A stretch of DNA of 64,000 nucleotides. Source: Candidatus Brocadiaceae bacterium (GTDB lineage Bacteria > Planctomycetota > Brocadiia > SM23-32). The translations under genes and the position numbers were made by a program. Shown here in pieces: positions 1 through 7,371 of this stretch. The DNA lies in the NCBI GenBank assembly GCA_012728835.1, contig JAAYEJ010000031.1, positions 62,001-126,000 on the forward strand, given 5' to 3'. The first letter of the stretch is position 1. The number at the start of each line of letters is the position of its first letter. The notes beneath the pieces were generated by a model. The model was not told the DNA's origin, did no database searches, and saw only the letters and a list, made by a program, of their open reading frames with translations.

Positions 1-1697
1 TCGCCTCGTTGTTCACCGCCCTTACCATGACGCCCATGATGGCCTCGCGGCTGCTCACACGCGGATACGGCGACGGCCGCCGCGAGAGCTGGTTCTTCCG
101 GATGAGCGAGGCCGGGTTCGATGGGCTGGCCAACGCCTACTCGAGCGTCCTGGGCTGGTCCCTGCGCCACCGGGGCATCGTCATCCTGGCCGTGCTGGCC
201 CTGTTGATGAGCAGCCTGGCGCTCGTGCCGGCCATCGGCTTCGAGCTGATGCCGGAGGAGGACCGGGCCATGATCCAGGGGTCCATCAAGCTGCCCGTCG
301 GCACCCGCGTCGAGCGCACGGCGGAAGCCCTCGAGGCCGTCTATGCGGAGATCCTCGAGGAGATTCCGGAGGAGCACATGCTGGCCATCTTCACCCGGTG
401 CGGCACGTCCGCAGAGGGTTCCCCGATGTCCGGCGACGCGGGGAGCCACGTCGGCAGCTTCGGCATGCGGCTGGTGCCCCGGGAGGACCGCGGCTGGCAC
501 GTGGCGCAGGTCGGCGACGCCCTGCGCAAGCGGATCCAACGCCTCGCTCCGCAGTATGGAATCGTCGACTACCGCATCGACATGCAGGACGCCATGTCGG
601 GGCTGGCCAGCGGAGGCGGGCGGGCCCTGGCGGTGGAGATCCGGGGCGATGACCTGGAGGCGGTCGACCGCTTCGCGGCCTGGCTCCTGCCCAGGATGGC
701 GGCCGTGCCCGGGGCCATGGATGTGGGCGTCTCCCGCGAGGATCCCACGCCGGAGGCGTGGGTGCGGGTCGATCGCGACAAGGCCTCGTCGCTGGGCCTG
801 AACGTCTCGGATGTCGCCGACGCCGTCCGAATCGCCGTCTACGGCCGCACGGCCAGCTACTACCGCGTCGGCGGCGACGAGTACGACATCTTCGTGCGCC
901 TGCAGGAGTCCGACCGCGATCGCCTGGACGGCCTGGGCCACCTGGCCGTGCGCCTTCCGAGCGGAGAACTGGTCCGTATCGAGAACGTTGCGGAGGTCAC
1001 CAGGGAACTGGGGCCGCTGGAGATCGAGCGCAAGAACCAGCGCCGCATCGTCCGGGTCGACGCCAACGTGCACGGCCGATCCCTGGGCGAAGTGGCCGCC
1101 GACGTCCAGGCGATCGTGGCCGAGGCGGACATCCCGCAGGGGCTGGAAGTGAGCATGGGAGGGCAGGTTCAGGAGATGCGCGAGACCTTCTTCTGGCTCA
1201 CCCTCGCGCTGGTGATCGCCGTCATCCTCGTCTACATGGTCATGGCCTCGCAGTTCGAATCGCTCATGCACCCGTTCGTGGTCATGTTCTCCATCCCCTT
1301 CGCCTTCATCGGCGTCCTCTGGGTGCTTTTCCTCGGGGGCTATGCCCTGAGCATGGTCGTGTTCCTGGGGGCGCTGCTCCTGATCGGAGTGGTGGTGAAC
1401 AACGCCATCGTGCTGGTGGACTACATCAACATCCTCCGCGCGCGCGGGCTGGACATGATGGAGGCCGTTCAGGAAGCCGGGCGCTCGCGCCTGCGGCCCG
1501 TGCTCATGACGGCGACCACCACGATCGTCGCCCTGGCGCCCATGGCCTTCAAGTCCGGGCAGGGCTCCGAGACGTGGAACCCCCTGGGGGCCACGATCAT
1601 GGGAGGGCTGCTGGTCTCGACCGTGGTCACCCTGGTGCTCGTGCCGACGATCTACAGCATCTTCGAGAGCCGCGCCCGCCCCGCCAACCATCGATAG
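1..1697 (+). CDS. RND efflux transporter, C-terminal part (gene starts left of the window)
   Basis: This is the C-terminal half (about 560 residues) of an inner-membrane RND drug/metal exporter of the AcrB/HAE type, a proton-driven pump that normally works with a periplasmic adaptor and an outer-membrane channel. The frame is open to base 1, so the N-terminal half lies outside the window; the apparent TTG start at 9 sits inside the usual 'LTPMMASRLL' segment. Visible are the second porter region and the last transmembrane block, including 'MASQFESLMHPFVVMFS' and 'GVVVNNAIVLVDYIN', which are typical of RND pumps. The gene downstream begins 10 bases after the stop and is probably co-transcribed. 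The substrate cannot be told from this half. Confidence 0.93.
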   Translation, partial: ASLFTALTMTPMMASRLLTRGYGDGRRESWFFRMSEAGFDGLANAYSSVLGWSLRHRGIVILAVLALLMSSLALVPAIGFELMPEEDRAMIQGSIKLPVGTRVERTAEALEAVYAEILEEIPEEHMLAIFTRCGTSAEGSPMSGDAGSHVGSFGMRLVPREDRGWHVAQVGDALRKRIQRLAPQYGIVDYRIDMQDAMSGLASGGGRALAVEIRGDDLEAVDRFAAWLLPRMAAVPGAMDVGVSREDPTPEAWVRVDRDKASSLGLNVSDVADAVRIAVYGRTASYYRVGGDEYDIFVRLQESDRDRLDGLGHLAVRLPSGELVRIENVAEVTRELGPLEIERKNQRRIVRVDANVHGRSLGEVAADVQAIVAEADIPQGLEVSMGGQVQEMRETFFWLTLALVIAVILVYMVMASQFESLMHPFVVMFSIPFAFIGVLWVLFLGGYALSMVVFLGALLLIGVVVNNAIVLVDYINILRARGLDMMEAVQEAGRSRLRPVLMTATTTIVALAPMAFKSGQGSETWNPLGATIMGGLLVSTVVTLVLVPTIYSIFESRARPANHR

Positions 1698-1707
1698 GGA
1701 GCCGCAC

Positions 1708-1998
1708 ATGAAGCTGGTGCTCATCGCCTACAACGAGGCCCTGGACGACGAGGTGGGCAAGGTCCTTGCGGCCGCCGGGGCGGAGGGCTGGACCAAGTGG
1801 GCGCGCGTCTACGGCAAGGGCCGGTCCAGCGGGCCGCACCTGGGCACGCACGTCTGGCCCAAGGCCAACGACGTCCTGGCCGTCGTCACCGACGAGGACA
1901 CGGCGCGCAAGGTCCTCGACGGCATTCGCGAGCTGCGCACGAGGCTCGCCAGGGAAGGAGTCAAGGCCTTTCTGCTGCCCTGCGAGGAGGTCACCTGA
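1708..1998 (+). CDS. PII-like small signalling protein
   Basis: A 96-residue protein opening 'MKLVLIAYNEAL' and containing a 'KWARVYGKGRSSGPH' loop, followed by alternating strand and helix segments ('DVLAVVTDEDTARKVLDGI'). Length and pattern match the PII-like ferredoxin-fold family. Some members of that family (called PII-NG) are known to sit beside heavy-metal RND pump genes. Here it begins 10 bases after the RND gene, so a role in sensing or controlling that exporter is a reasonable inference. The uridylylation T-loop of classical GlnB is not evident. The ligand is unknown. Confidence 0.7.
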   Translation: MKLVLIAYNEALDDEVGKVLAAAGAEGWTKWARVYGKGRSSGPHLGTHVWPKANDVLAVVTDEDTARKVLDGIRELRTRLAREGVKAFLLPCEEVT

Positions 1999-2014
1999 GC
2001 GCCGCCACGCCCGG

Positions 2015-4069
2015 TCAGGGCGGCCCGAAGCGCTCCCGCAACGCCTCGACCACGGCGCCGACGGCCTGCCGGCGGCCTTCGGTCCGCGCCCGGCGGAGCG
2101 CCTCGGCCTCGTCGCCCAGGTAGGCGGCCGTGGCCGTGTCCGACAGGTCCAGCACGGTCGGCCGGTCCCCGGGCAGCTCGGTGTCGACCGCCCGAATCCG
2201 CCACGGACAGCGTGCGAACACCAGGCGGCCCTCCTCGACCGGCGACGTCTCCGCCAGTTGAGGGCGGAACTCCCCGAGGACAACCAGCGCGCACCGGTAG
2301 GGCCCGAGCCACTCCCGCAGGGGCGCGAGCGCCTCATGAATCGCCGCGTCGTCCGAGTCGGGCCGAAGGGCCGCGACGTGGACGTGCCGGCGCACGTCCT
2401 CCCCGCTCACGAAACGGAACCCCTCCCGCGTCAGAGCCTCCTCCATCTCGCGGGCGGCCTCGGCGGCAGAGCCGCGTCCGGCGGCCGTCTCCTCTTCCAG
2501 AAGGAGGACGAGACGAACGTTCGCACGCGAGCGCACGGCGTAGGCGATCTCCGTCGGCGGGAGCGAGAAGCGTCGGGCGACGGCCGGCAGAGCGGCCGCC
2601 TCCACGTCGATTGCCGCCAGCAGGGCGCCGCGGGTGGGCTCGGGCGGCAGCGCGTCCCGGATGCGCAGCGCCGCGATTCCGTCGGCATCCGAGGCGGCCT
2701 CCGCCCACACGCGCCCCGTCTGAGCGTCCGTCATGCGCACCGGCAACCCCGGCACGGGCACGGCGGGGTCGCCCGCCGAGACCCTGAGCGCGATCTCCTG
2801 TGCCGGCGGCCGGCCGGGCTGGACCCATTGCAGGTCACCCCGGACGACCTCGAGCCGGAACGCCTCCAGAAGTGACCGGAGTTCGCCGCATGCCTGCTGG
2901 AGGGGCGGCGGGGGCTGCGGGGCCGGGATCTGCCCCAGCGGTTCGGGCGCGACGGCTGCGGCCCGCACCTGCAGGACCACCGCCTGCTGGGCTGCATCCA
3001 CGGCCTCGCCGTAGGCCCGCAGGGAGGCGGTGAAGTTCTCCGCCCGACGGTGGTTGCGCGCCGACACCAGGAGCCCTTCGGCCGCCTCGCAGGCGGTCAC
3101 GGCCCGCGCGCTCAGGGCGTCCGAGGCATGCGAGGCCCCGAGGATCGCCAGCGTGTAGTGCGTGTCCGTCACGGCGTCATACCAGCGCTCCGCGATCCGG
3201 GGCCCGGGCAGATCGTCGGCCCGGAACCGAAGGGATCCGGTCTCGAGCCACTGCAGTTCGGCCGCCAGGGCCGCCCCGGCCGGCGTGTCCGGGAGGGCGG
3301 GCAGCAGGCGGTCGACCCGGGCGTTGAGGCGCAGGGCCACTTCGGACCGTGCGGAGGCCTCGGCCGACGGGAGGTCCTTTCCCAGGCCGATCGCACTATA
3401 GTACCGCTCGGCAGGATAGTCTGCGTGTGTGCCCGTCTTCAGCCACCGGGGCGTCCTCTCGTCCGGCAGGACCTCCGGCGGCTGCGGGCGGGCTCGGGCC
3501 GCGGCCGTCAGGCGTTCGGCCAGCGAGGCGTCCAGGTAGTCGTCGAGCGCCGCCATGGCCCGGTCCGCACCCGCGCCGAAAGGGTTGACGTCGGGGATGA
3601 CCATGCGTGTCCTCCGGGCGATCTCGGCGTTCACCCGGGCAATGGGCAGGCTGTAGAGCACGTGCACCCGGCCGTCCGGCTCCTGCCAGACCCGTTCCGG
3701 CTGCGCAGTGCGAAGCAGCCCGGCCGCCACCTCCGTACGGAGGATGTCGGACAACTCCGCGCTCAGAGGCTCGGAGGGCGGCGGATACTGCGCCTCCGAT
3801 GCCAGAAAGGCGGCGATGACGCCGCGCGTATACTCGCCGATGGCGTCCCGCAGCCGGTCCCGCGCCTCGACGTCGGCCATGGCCGCTGCCGAGTCCGAAG
3901 CCGCCCCTTCCGGGGCCGTGCCCACAGCCGAGAGGAACTCCCCCGGGGGATCGGCCGGGGCCGGCTCAGCAGAAACGTCGGGCGGCTCGGGGCGTGTCGT
4001 ACGGACCGTGAGGCAGCCCGCAAGGCAGACGGCAACGCATGGCAGAAGCAGAAGCGCAGACCTCCGCAC
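2015..4069 (-). CDS. Large LPP20-type outer-membrane lipoprotein
   Basis: A secreted lipoprotein of 684 residues. The GTG at 4069 is chosen because AGGAG lies 8 bases upstream and a signal peptide begins at once, with lipobox LAGC and lipidated Cys19; a TTG at 4090 is the alternative. Two segments resemble LPP20/LpoB-like domains: 'FLSAVGTAPEGA' followed by an Ala-rich helix, and, near the middle, 'YYSAIGLGKDLPSAEASAR'. The C-terminal third resembles a periplasmic domain sensing or binding peptidoglycan or protein, but I do not recognise a specific family. A sigma70-like promoter lies at 4108-4137. Function unknown; envelope maintenance is a guess from the domain type. Confidence 0.72.
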   Translation of the reverse strand: MRRSALLLLPCVAVCLAGCLTVRTTRPEPPDVSAEPAPADPPGEFLSAVGTAPEGAASDSAAAMADVEARDRLRDAIGEYTRGVIAAFLASEAQYPPPSEPLSAELSDILRTEVAAGLLRTAQPERVWQEPDGRVHVLYSLPIARVNAEIARRTRMVIPDVNPFGAGADRAMAALDDYLDASLAERLTAAARARPQPPEVLPDERTPRWLKTGTHADYPAERYYSAIGLGKDLPSAEASARSEVALRLNARVDRLLPALPDTPAGAALAAELQWLETGSLRFRADDLPGPRIAERWYDAVTDTHYTLAILGASHASDALSARAVTACEAAEGLLVSARNHRRAENFTASLRAYGEAVDAAQQAVVLQVRAAAVAPEPLGQIPAPQPPPPLQQACGELRSLLEAFRLEVVRGDLQWVQPGRPPAQEIALRVSAGDPAVPVPGLPVRMTDAQTGRVWAEAASDADGIAALRIRDALPPEPTRGALLAAIDVEAAALPAVARRFSLPPTEIAYAVRSRANVRLVLLLEEETAAGRGSAAEAAREMEEALTREGFRFVSGEDVRRHVHVAALRPDSDDAAIHEALAPLREWLGPYRCALVVLGEFRPQLAETSPVEEGRLVFARCPWRIRAVDTELPGDRPTVLDLSDTATAAYLGDEAEALRRARTEGRRQAVGAVVEALRERFGPP

Positions 4070-4107
4070 GACCGTATCTCCTGCAGACAAGGGGGATCGA
4101 CGGCTGC

Positions 4108-4137
4108 ATCATAGCGCGGGCCCCGGTGTGCAATCAA
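4108..4137 (-). promoter_or_regulatory. Sigma70-like promoter for the LPP20-type lipoprotein
   Basis: Read on the minus strand: TTGATT, 18 bp, TATGAT, with the -10 about 40 bases upstream of the GTG start. Confidence 0.55.
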
Positions 4138-4189
4138 GGCAGCGGCGCGGCGGGCCACTCCGTGCAGGCGTGCCGCCCCACGCCCCCCC

Positions 4190-4216
4190 GGCCGCGACGG
4201 GGCGCGGCCTTCCACC
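4190..4216 (-). repeat. 27-bp palindromic intergenic element, copy 1
   Basis: On the minus strand a GGTGGAAG lead is followed by a hairpin with arms GGCCGCG/CGCGGCC and loop CCCCGT. It matches 23 of 27 positions of the copy at 44507 and has the same 7-6-7 hairpin layout as the copies at 27835 and 44565. It lies beside a CACGGAC-type array, as does the copy at 27835. Confidence 0.8.
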
Positions 4217-4217
4217 G

Positions 4218-4326
4218 GCACGCTCCCTCGCGTGCGGGGGCGTGTGCGGGTCCGTGTGCGTCCGTGTGCGTCCGTGTCGGTCCGTGTAGGTCCGTGTCGC
4301 ACGCTCCCTCGTGCGCGGGGGCGTGT
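4218..4326. repeat. Decamer tandem array flanked by 28-bp direct repeats
   Basis: Five tandem decamers TCCGTGTNNG occupy 4251-4300. They are bracketed by two near-identical 28-bp copies at 4218-4245 and 4299-4326, both beginning GCACGCTCCCTCG and ending GGGGCGTGT. The complementary unit CACGGAC recurs in other intergenic regions (27776, 36132, 60101). There are no spacers of CRISPR size and no cas genes. Confidence 0.85.
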
Positions 4327-4370
4327 CCGTGCGTGCGTCCCTGCCGCACAGGCCGCCGCCCAGGAACCGG

Positions 4371-4399
4371 TTGACCCAGGGGGGACGAGCGACTATAGT
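4371..4399 (+). promoter_or_regulatory. Sigma70-like promoter for the TPR-like secreted protein
   Basis: TTGACC, 17 bp, TATAGT; the -10 lies about 47 bases upstream of the ATG at 4446. Confidence 0.7.
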
Positions 4400-4445
4400 A
4401 TGCCGCAAGTCGGGAACGCACAATGCGTTGAGGAAGGGCCATCGG

Positions 4446-5198
4446 ATGGCGTGCGGCCACGCGGCACTGGTTCTGACGTTCATGCTGCTGACGGGGGGGC
4501 CGACCGGGCCGCCCGGCCCGGCCGTGCCGGTTGTGGAGGATCCCGCCGAGGTATTTGCGCTTGCCTGCGAGCCGGACGCGGATGCGAAGACACAGTGCGC
4601 GGACCTGGTGCGCATCGCCAAGGAGTGGCCCGAGAGTGACTGGGCGGACGACGCCCTGTGGGTGCTGGGCGAGACTGCGCGCAGGAACCGTCGCCCGGCG
4701 GAGGTCGTCTACTATTGGCAGTATCTGATGGCGGCCTATCCCGAGACCCGACTGGAGGGCCGGACCCGCTCGCTTGCGGTGTACGTCCACTCCGGGTTGG
4801 CGCAGGTGGAGATGTACGTGCAACAGACGGGGCAGTGCTACAAGCTGACCGAGGGGAAGAGGCGGGACGGCGACCGGGTCTTCTACAACGCCGTCCCGTT
4901 CAGCGCCTTGCCGATGTTCGTCTGGTCGGGGCTGGGGGAATCGTACGAGGAGCTGGGCCGGCTCAGTCTTGCGGCGAAGGCGTTCGAGCGCGCCGAGCGG
5001 TCCGCACCCACCGGCGGCAACTGGCGGGCCTCGTGCGCCGCATCGGCCGAACGGGTCCGACGCAGGCTCGAGGCGCACGCGGCGGGTGCGGGGAGCGCGA
5101 CGCCGCCGGCCGCCGCCGGCCCGGTCGGGGCGCGCCCGTCGGCTCACTGCACCTCTGGAGCCGGGGACGCGGAGCTTGCCTGCGCCGAAGACGATTGA
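4446..5198 (+). CDS. Secreted TPR-like protein of unknown function
   Basis: A 250-residue protein. The ATG at 4446 has an AGGAAGG-type ribosome site and is followed by a hydrophobic signal segment ('HAALVLTFMLLTGG'). The body carries helical hairpins resembling tetratricopeptide repeats of the YbgF/BamD kind: 'WPESDWADDALWVLGE', then 'YYWQYLMAAYPETRLEG', and later 'SYEELGRLSLAAKAFERAE'. The C-terminal 40 residues are Ala/Gly/Pro-rich and probably disordered. It has its own promoter, and Maf follows 7 bases after the stop, so the two may share a transcript. A periplasmic scaffold role is inference only. Confidence 0.7.
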   Translation: MACGHAALVLTFMLLTGGPTGPPGPAVPVVEDPAEVFALACEPDADAKTQCADLVRIAKEWPESDWADDALWVLGETARRNRRPAEVVYYWQYLMAAYPETRLEGRTRSLAVYVHSGLAQVEMYVQQTGQCYKLTEGKRRDGDRVFYNAVPFSALPMFVWSGLGESYEELGRLSLAAKAFERAERSAPTGGNWRASCAASAERVRRRLEAHAAGAGSATPPAAAGPVGARPSAHCTSGAGDAELACAEDD

Positions 5199-5205
5199 CC
5201 CCCCG

Positions 5206-5784
5206 ATGCCGGTCGTGCTGGCCAGCGCCTCGCCCACGCGCAGGGAACTGCTCGGCGGCCTGCTGACCCGCTTCGAGGTCGTTGCGCCGCAGGTCGACGA
5301 GGCGTCGGTCTCCGTGGACGATCCCCGCGAACGGGCCGTGGAGCTGGCGCGACGGAAGGCGGCCGAGGTGGCCGCCCGGCGGCCGGACGCCCTGGTGATC
5401 GGCGCGGACACGCTGATCGTCTGCCGGGGCGACGTGATCGGGAAGCCCGCCGACCTGGACGACGCGGCGCGCATCCTGCACCGGCTCAGCCACAACCCCC
5501 ATTCGGTCATCACCGGTGTCCACGTGATCCATCCGGACGGGCGGTCGCGGTCGGCCTGTGCGGAGGCCGTTCTGCGCATGTATCCGATGTCGGCGGAACG
5601 GATCGCCGAGTACCTGGCCGGATTCGACCCACTGCACCGCGCGGGCGCCTACGCGATCGAGGCGGACGATCCGAACGTCGAGCGGCTCTCCGGCAGCGTG
5701 ACGGGCGTCATGGGCCTTCCCATGGAGGACGTGGAGGCGATGCTCAGGGACCTGCTCGGCGCGGGGCACGGGAGGCCGACGTGA
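5206..5784 (+). CDS. maf: Maf-family nucleotide pyrophosphatase
   Basis: Cytosolic house-cleaning enzyme that hydrolyses non-canonical or excess nucleoside triphosphates (dTTP/UTP-type Maf) to monophosphate and pyrophosphate. The 192-residue protein starts 'MPVVLASASPTRRELL', the Maf substrate-binding signature, and has 'GADTLIV' with the catalytic Asp, 'GKPADLDDAARIL' and 'GVHVIHPDG'. The C-terminal 'HRAGAYAIE' and 'GVMGLPMEDV' are also family hallmarks. Length is normal. The ATG at 5206 is the first start that fits the family N-terminus. Its stop overlaps the GTG start of the phosphatase gene by 4 bases, implying translational coupling. Confidence 0.92.
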   Translation: MPVVLASASPTRRELLGGLLTRFEVVAPQVDEASVSVDDPRERAVELARRKAAEVAARRPDALVIGADTLIVCRGDVIGKPADLDDAARILHRLSHNPHSVITGVHVIHPDGRSRSACAEAVLRMYPMSAERIAEYLAGFDPLHRAGAYAIEADDPNVERLSGSVTGVMGLPMEDVEAMLRDLLGAGHGRPT

Positions 5785-6236
5785 TCCGGGGCTTCAGTTG
5801 GCTGCTTCCGGGCGAACTGGCGGGCATGGCCTGGCCCACACATCCGGAGGCCGATGCGGCGGGACTGCGGGCCCGGGGCGTGGGCGCCGTCGTGTGCCTT
5901 TGCGGCGAGGGCTGGGAGCACGGCGTGGCCGAGCGGGCGGGGCTGGCGTATCTGCACCTTCCGCTCGTGGACTTCACGGCTCCCGGGCCGGAGGAGATCG
6001 ACCGTTTCGTGGGGTTCTGTGACGGCCGCCTCGCGCAGGGGCGTCCGGTGGTTGTCCACTGCGTGGCGGGACGCGGGCGCACGGGCACGATGCTGGCCTG
6101 CTACCTGGTCCACAGGGGCGAGGGGGCCGGCCGGGCGATCGCGCGCGTCCGGCAGGCGCGTCCCGGCTCCATCGAGACGCCCGAGCAGGAGCAGGCCGTC
6201 CGCGACTACGCCGCCCGCTGCGGCCGGGCGCCCTGA
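5781..6236 (+). CDS. Dual-specificity (atypical) protein phosphatase
   Basis: A 151-residue cysteine phosphatase. The P-loop 'HCVAGRGRTGT' fits HCxxGxxR(S/T), with the nucleophilic Cys and the phosphate-binding Arg. The upstream 'LVDFTAPGPEE' provides the general-acid Asp. Size and layout match small atypical dual-specificity phosphatases (DUSP23-like). It could remove phosphate from proteins or small molecules; the substrate is unknown. It begins with GTG overlapping the maf stop (GTGA). A short gap with a weak -10-like TACAAT at about 6274 separates it from the next gene. Confidence 0.88.
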   Translation: MIRGFSWLLPGELAGMAWPTHPEADAAGLRARGVGAVVCLCGEGWEHGVAERAGLAYLHLPLVDFTAPGPEEIDRFVGFCDGRLAQGRPVVVHCVAGRGRTGTMLACYLVHRGEGAGRAIARVRQARPGSIETPEQEQAVRDYAARCGRAP

Positions 6237-6332
6237 GCGCGGTCCCCAGGTGGAAAGTCTCCGCCCCATCCACTACAATGCCGTTTCCCTGCGTGTGACC
6301 CCAGGCGTCCCGGACGGAGGCGGTGGACCGGC

Positions 6333-7331
6333 ATGAGCGAGGAGTTCGCCGTGATCGTCTGCACTCCGGATGTCGACGGGGCGGTTGCGGGTGCGCTGGC
6401 CGGCCGGGCGGCCGCCGGGCGGGCCGAGGTGCTCGTCTTCGGCAGCGACGTGGTGGCGGAGTTCTTCCGTCCCGAGATGCAGCGGAAGCTCCCGCGCGGC
6501 TACGACCTGGCCTTCTGCGGGCACTCGCTGCTTGCGCTGGACTGGGACGGACGGCCCGTGCGCCCCGTCCTGATGGACCGGCTGCGCGCCGCCGGGCGCC
6601 CGATGCGCTGGTTCAGCGGTGCGCGCTGGGCGCCCGAGGACCGCAGCGCCGTGGCGCATCTGATCGGCGAGGGCAACCTGTGCGTGGGCGACGGCGCGGT
6701 GACGGCGTCCGAACTCGTGCGCCGGACCCTCTGCGCACCGTCGGACGCATACGCCGAGCGGCTGGTGCGGCTGGCGCGGGACGACCTCACGGGGCGCGAG
6801 CGCCGCGCCTGGGGCGACGGCGCGAGCCGGGTGCTGGCCGCGCTCAGGGCCGACGCCGAGCAGATGGCCGCCGCCGTCGGATTGCTGATGGAGGAGCGCG
6901 ACGGGGAGATGATCGCGCGCTTCGACGAGGCGGTGCGGCGATGGGAGGAGGACACCCGAACCGACGCGCGCCGCCAGGCCGCCAACGTGCGTGCCATGGG
7001 CGGCGTGCGCGTGGTGCTGCTCGCCCTGGAGCCCGCCCGGCATGCGTGGTGGGCGGAGACCTCCCGGTGTGCGCGGGAGGAGGCTGGCGCGGAGCTTTCG
7101 GTCTGCGTGCTGAAGGGCCGGCCCGTGCTGCTGGCCGCGGCCGACGAGACGGCTCGGCTCGACGTCGAGGGCTGGATCGGTTACGTGACGGACATGCGGC
7201 CCGGCTGCCGGCTTCCCGGCGGGGCGTCCGGAGGGGTCGCGCTGCACGTGCCGGGGCTGGAGCACGATCCCCGGCTGCCGGAGGAGGTCCTGAGGCTGCT
7301 GGAGGAGGGCGTGCACCTGTTGCACGGCTGA
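6333..7331 (+). CDS. Degenerate DHH-phosphoesterase-like protein
   Basis: A 332-residue protein I cannot place firmly. The N-terminus ('VIVCTPDVDGAVAGALA') resembles the first motif of DHH phosphoesterases, where Asp residues bind metal, and the C-terminus has a Gly-rich 'RLPGGASGGVALHVPG' like the nucleotide-recognition segment of DHHA1. The defining Asp-His-His triplet is absent: the region that should hold it reads 'MRWFSGARWAPEDRSAVAHL'. It may be a catalytically changed relative of NrnA/RecJ-type enzymes, or unrelated. It sits 40 bases upstream of phosphofructokinase in the same direction. Confidence 0.45.
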   Translation: MSEEFAVIVCTPDVDGAVAGALAGRAAAGRAEVLVFGSDVVAEFFRPEMQRKLPRGYDLAFCGHSLLALDWDGRPVRPVLMDRLRAAGRPMRWFSGARWAPEDRSAVAHLIGEGNLCVGDGAVTASELVRRTLCAPSDAYAERLVRLARDDLTGRERRAWGDGASRVLAALRADAEQMAAAVGLLMEERDGEMIARFDEAVRRWEEDTRTDARRQAANVRAMGGVRVVLLALEPARHAWWAETSRCAREEAGAELSVCVLKGRPVLLAAADETARLDVEGWIGYVTDMRPGCRLPGGASGGVALHVPGLEHDPRLPEEVLRLLEEGVHLLHG

Positions 7332-7371
7332 AGGCGGGCTCGACCACACAGGAGATCTGAGGAGAGAGCGA

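Larger units (their letters stand above)
4070..4445. other. Repeat-rich intergenic region between divergent genes
   Basis: This 376-base spacer separates the divergent LPP20-type lipoprotein and TPR-like genes. It holds a promoter for each gene (4108-4137 minus, 4371-4399 plus), a palindromic 27-bp element (4190-4216) and a decamer tandem array flanked by 28-bp direct repeats (4218-4326). No credible coding region is present: translations across the array are Arg/Val low-complexity. Confidence 0.8.

Noticed and set aside
4218-4326. Possible CRISPR array in the decamer region.
   Set aside because: The repeats are 10 bases and contiguous, with no unique spacers and no cas genes.
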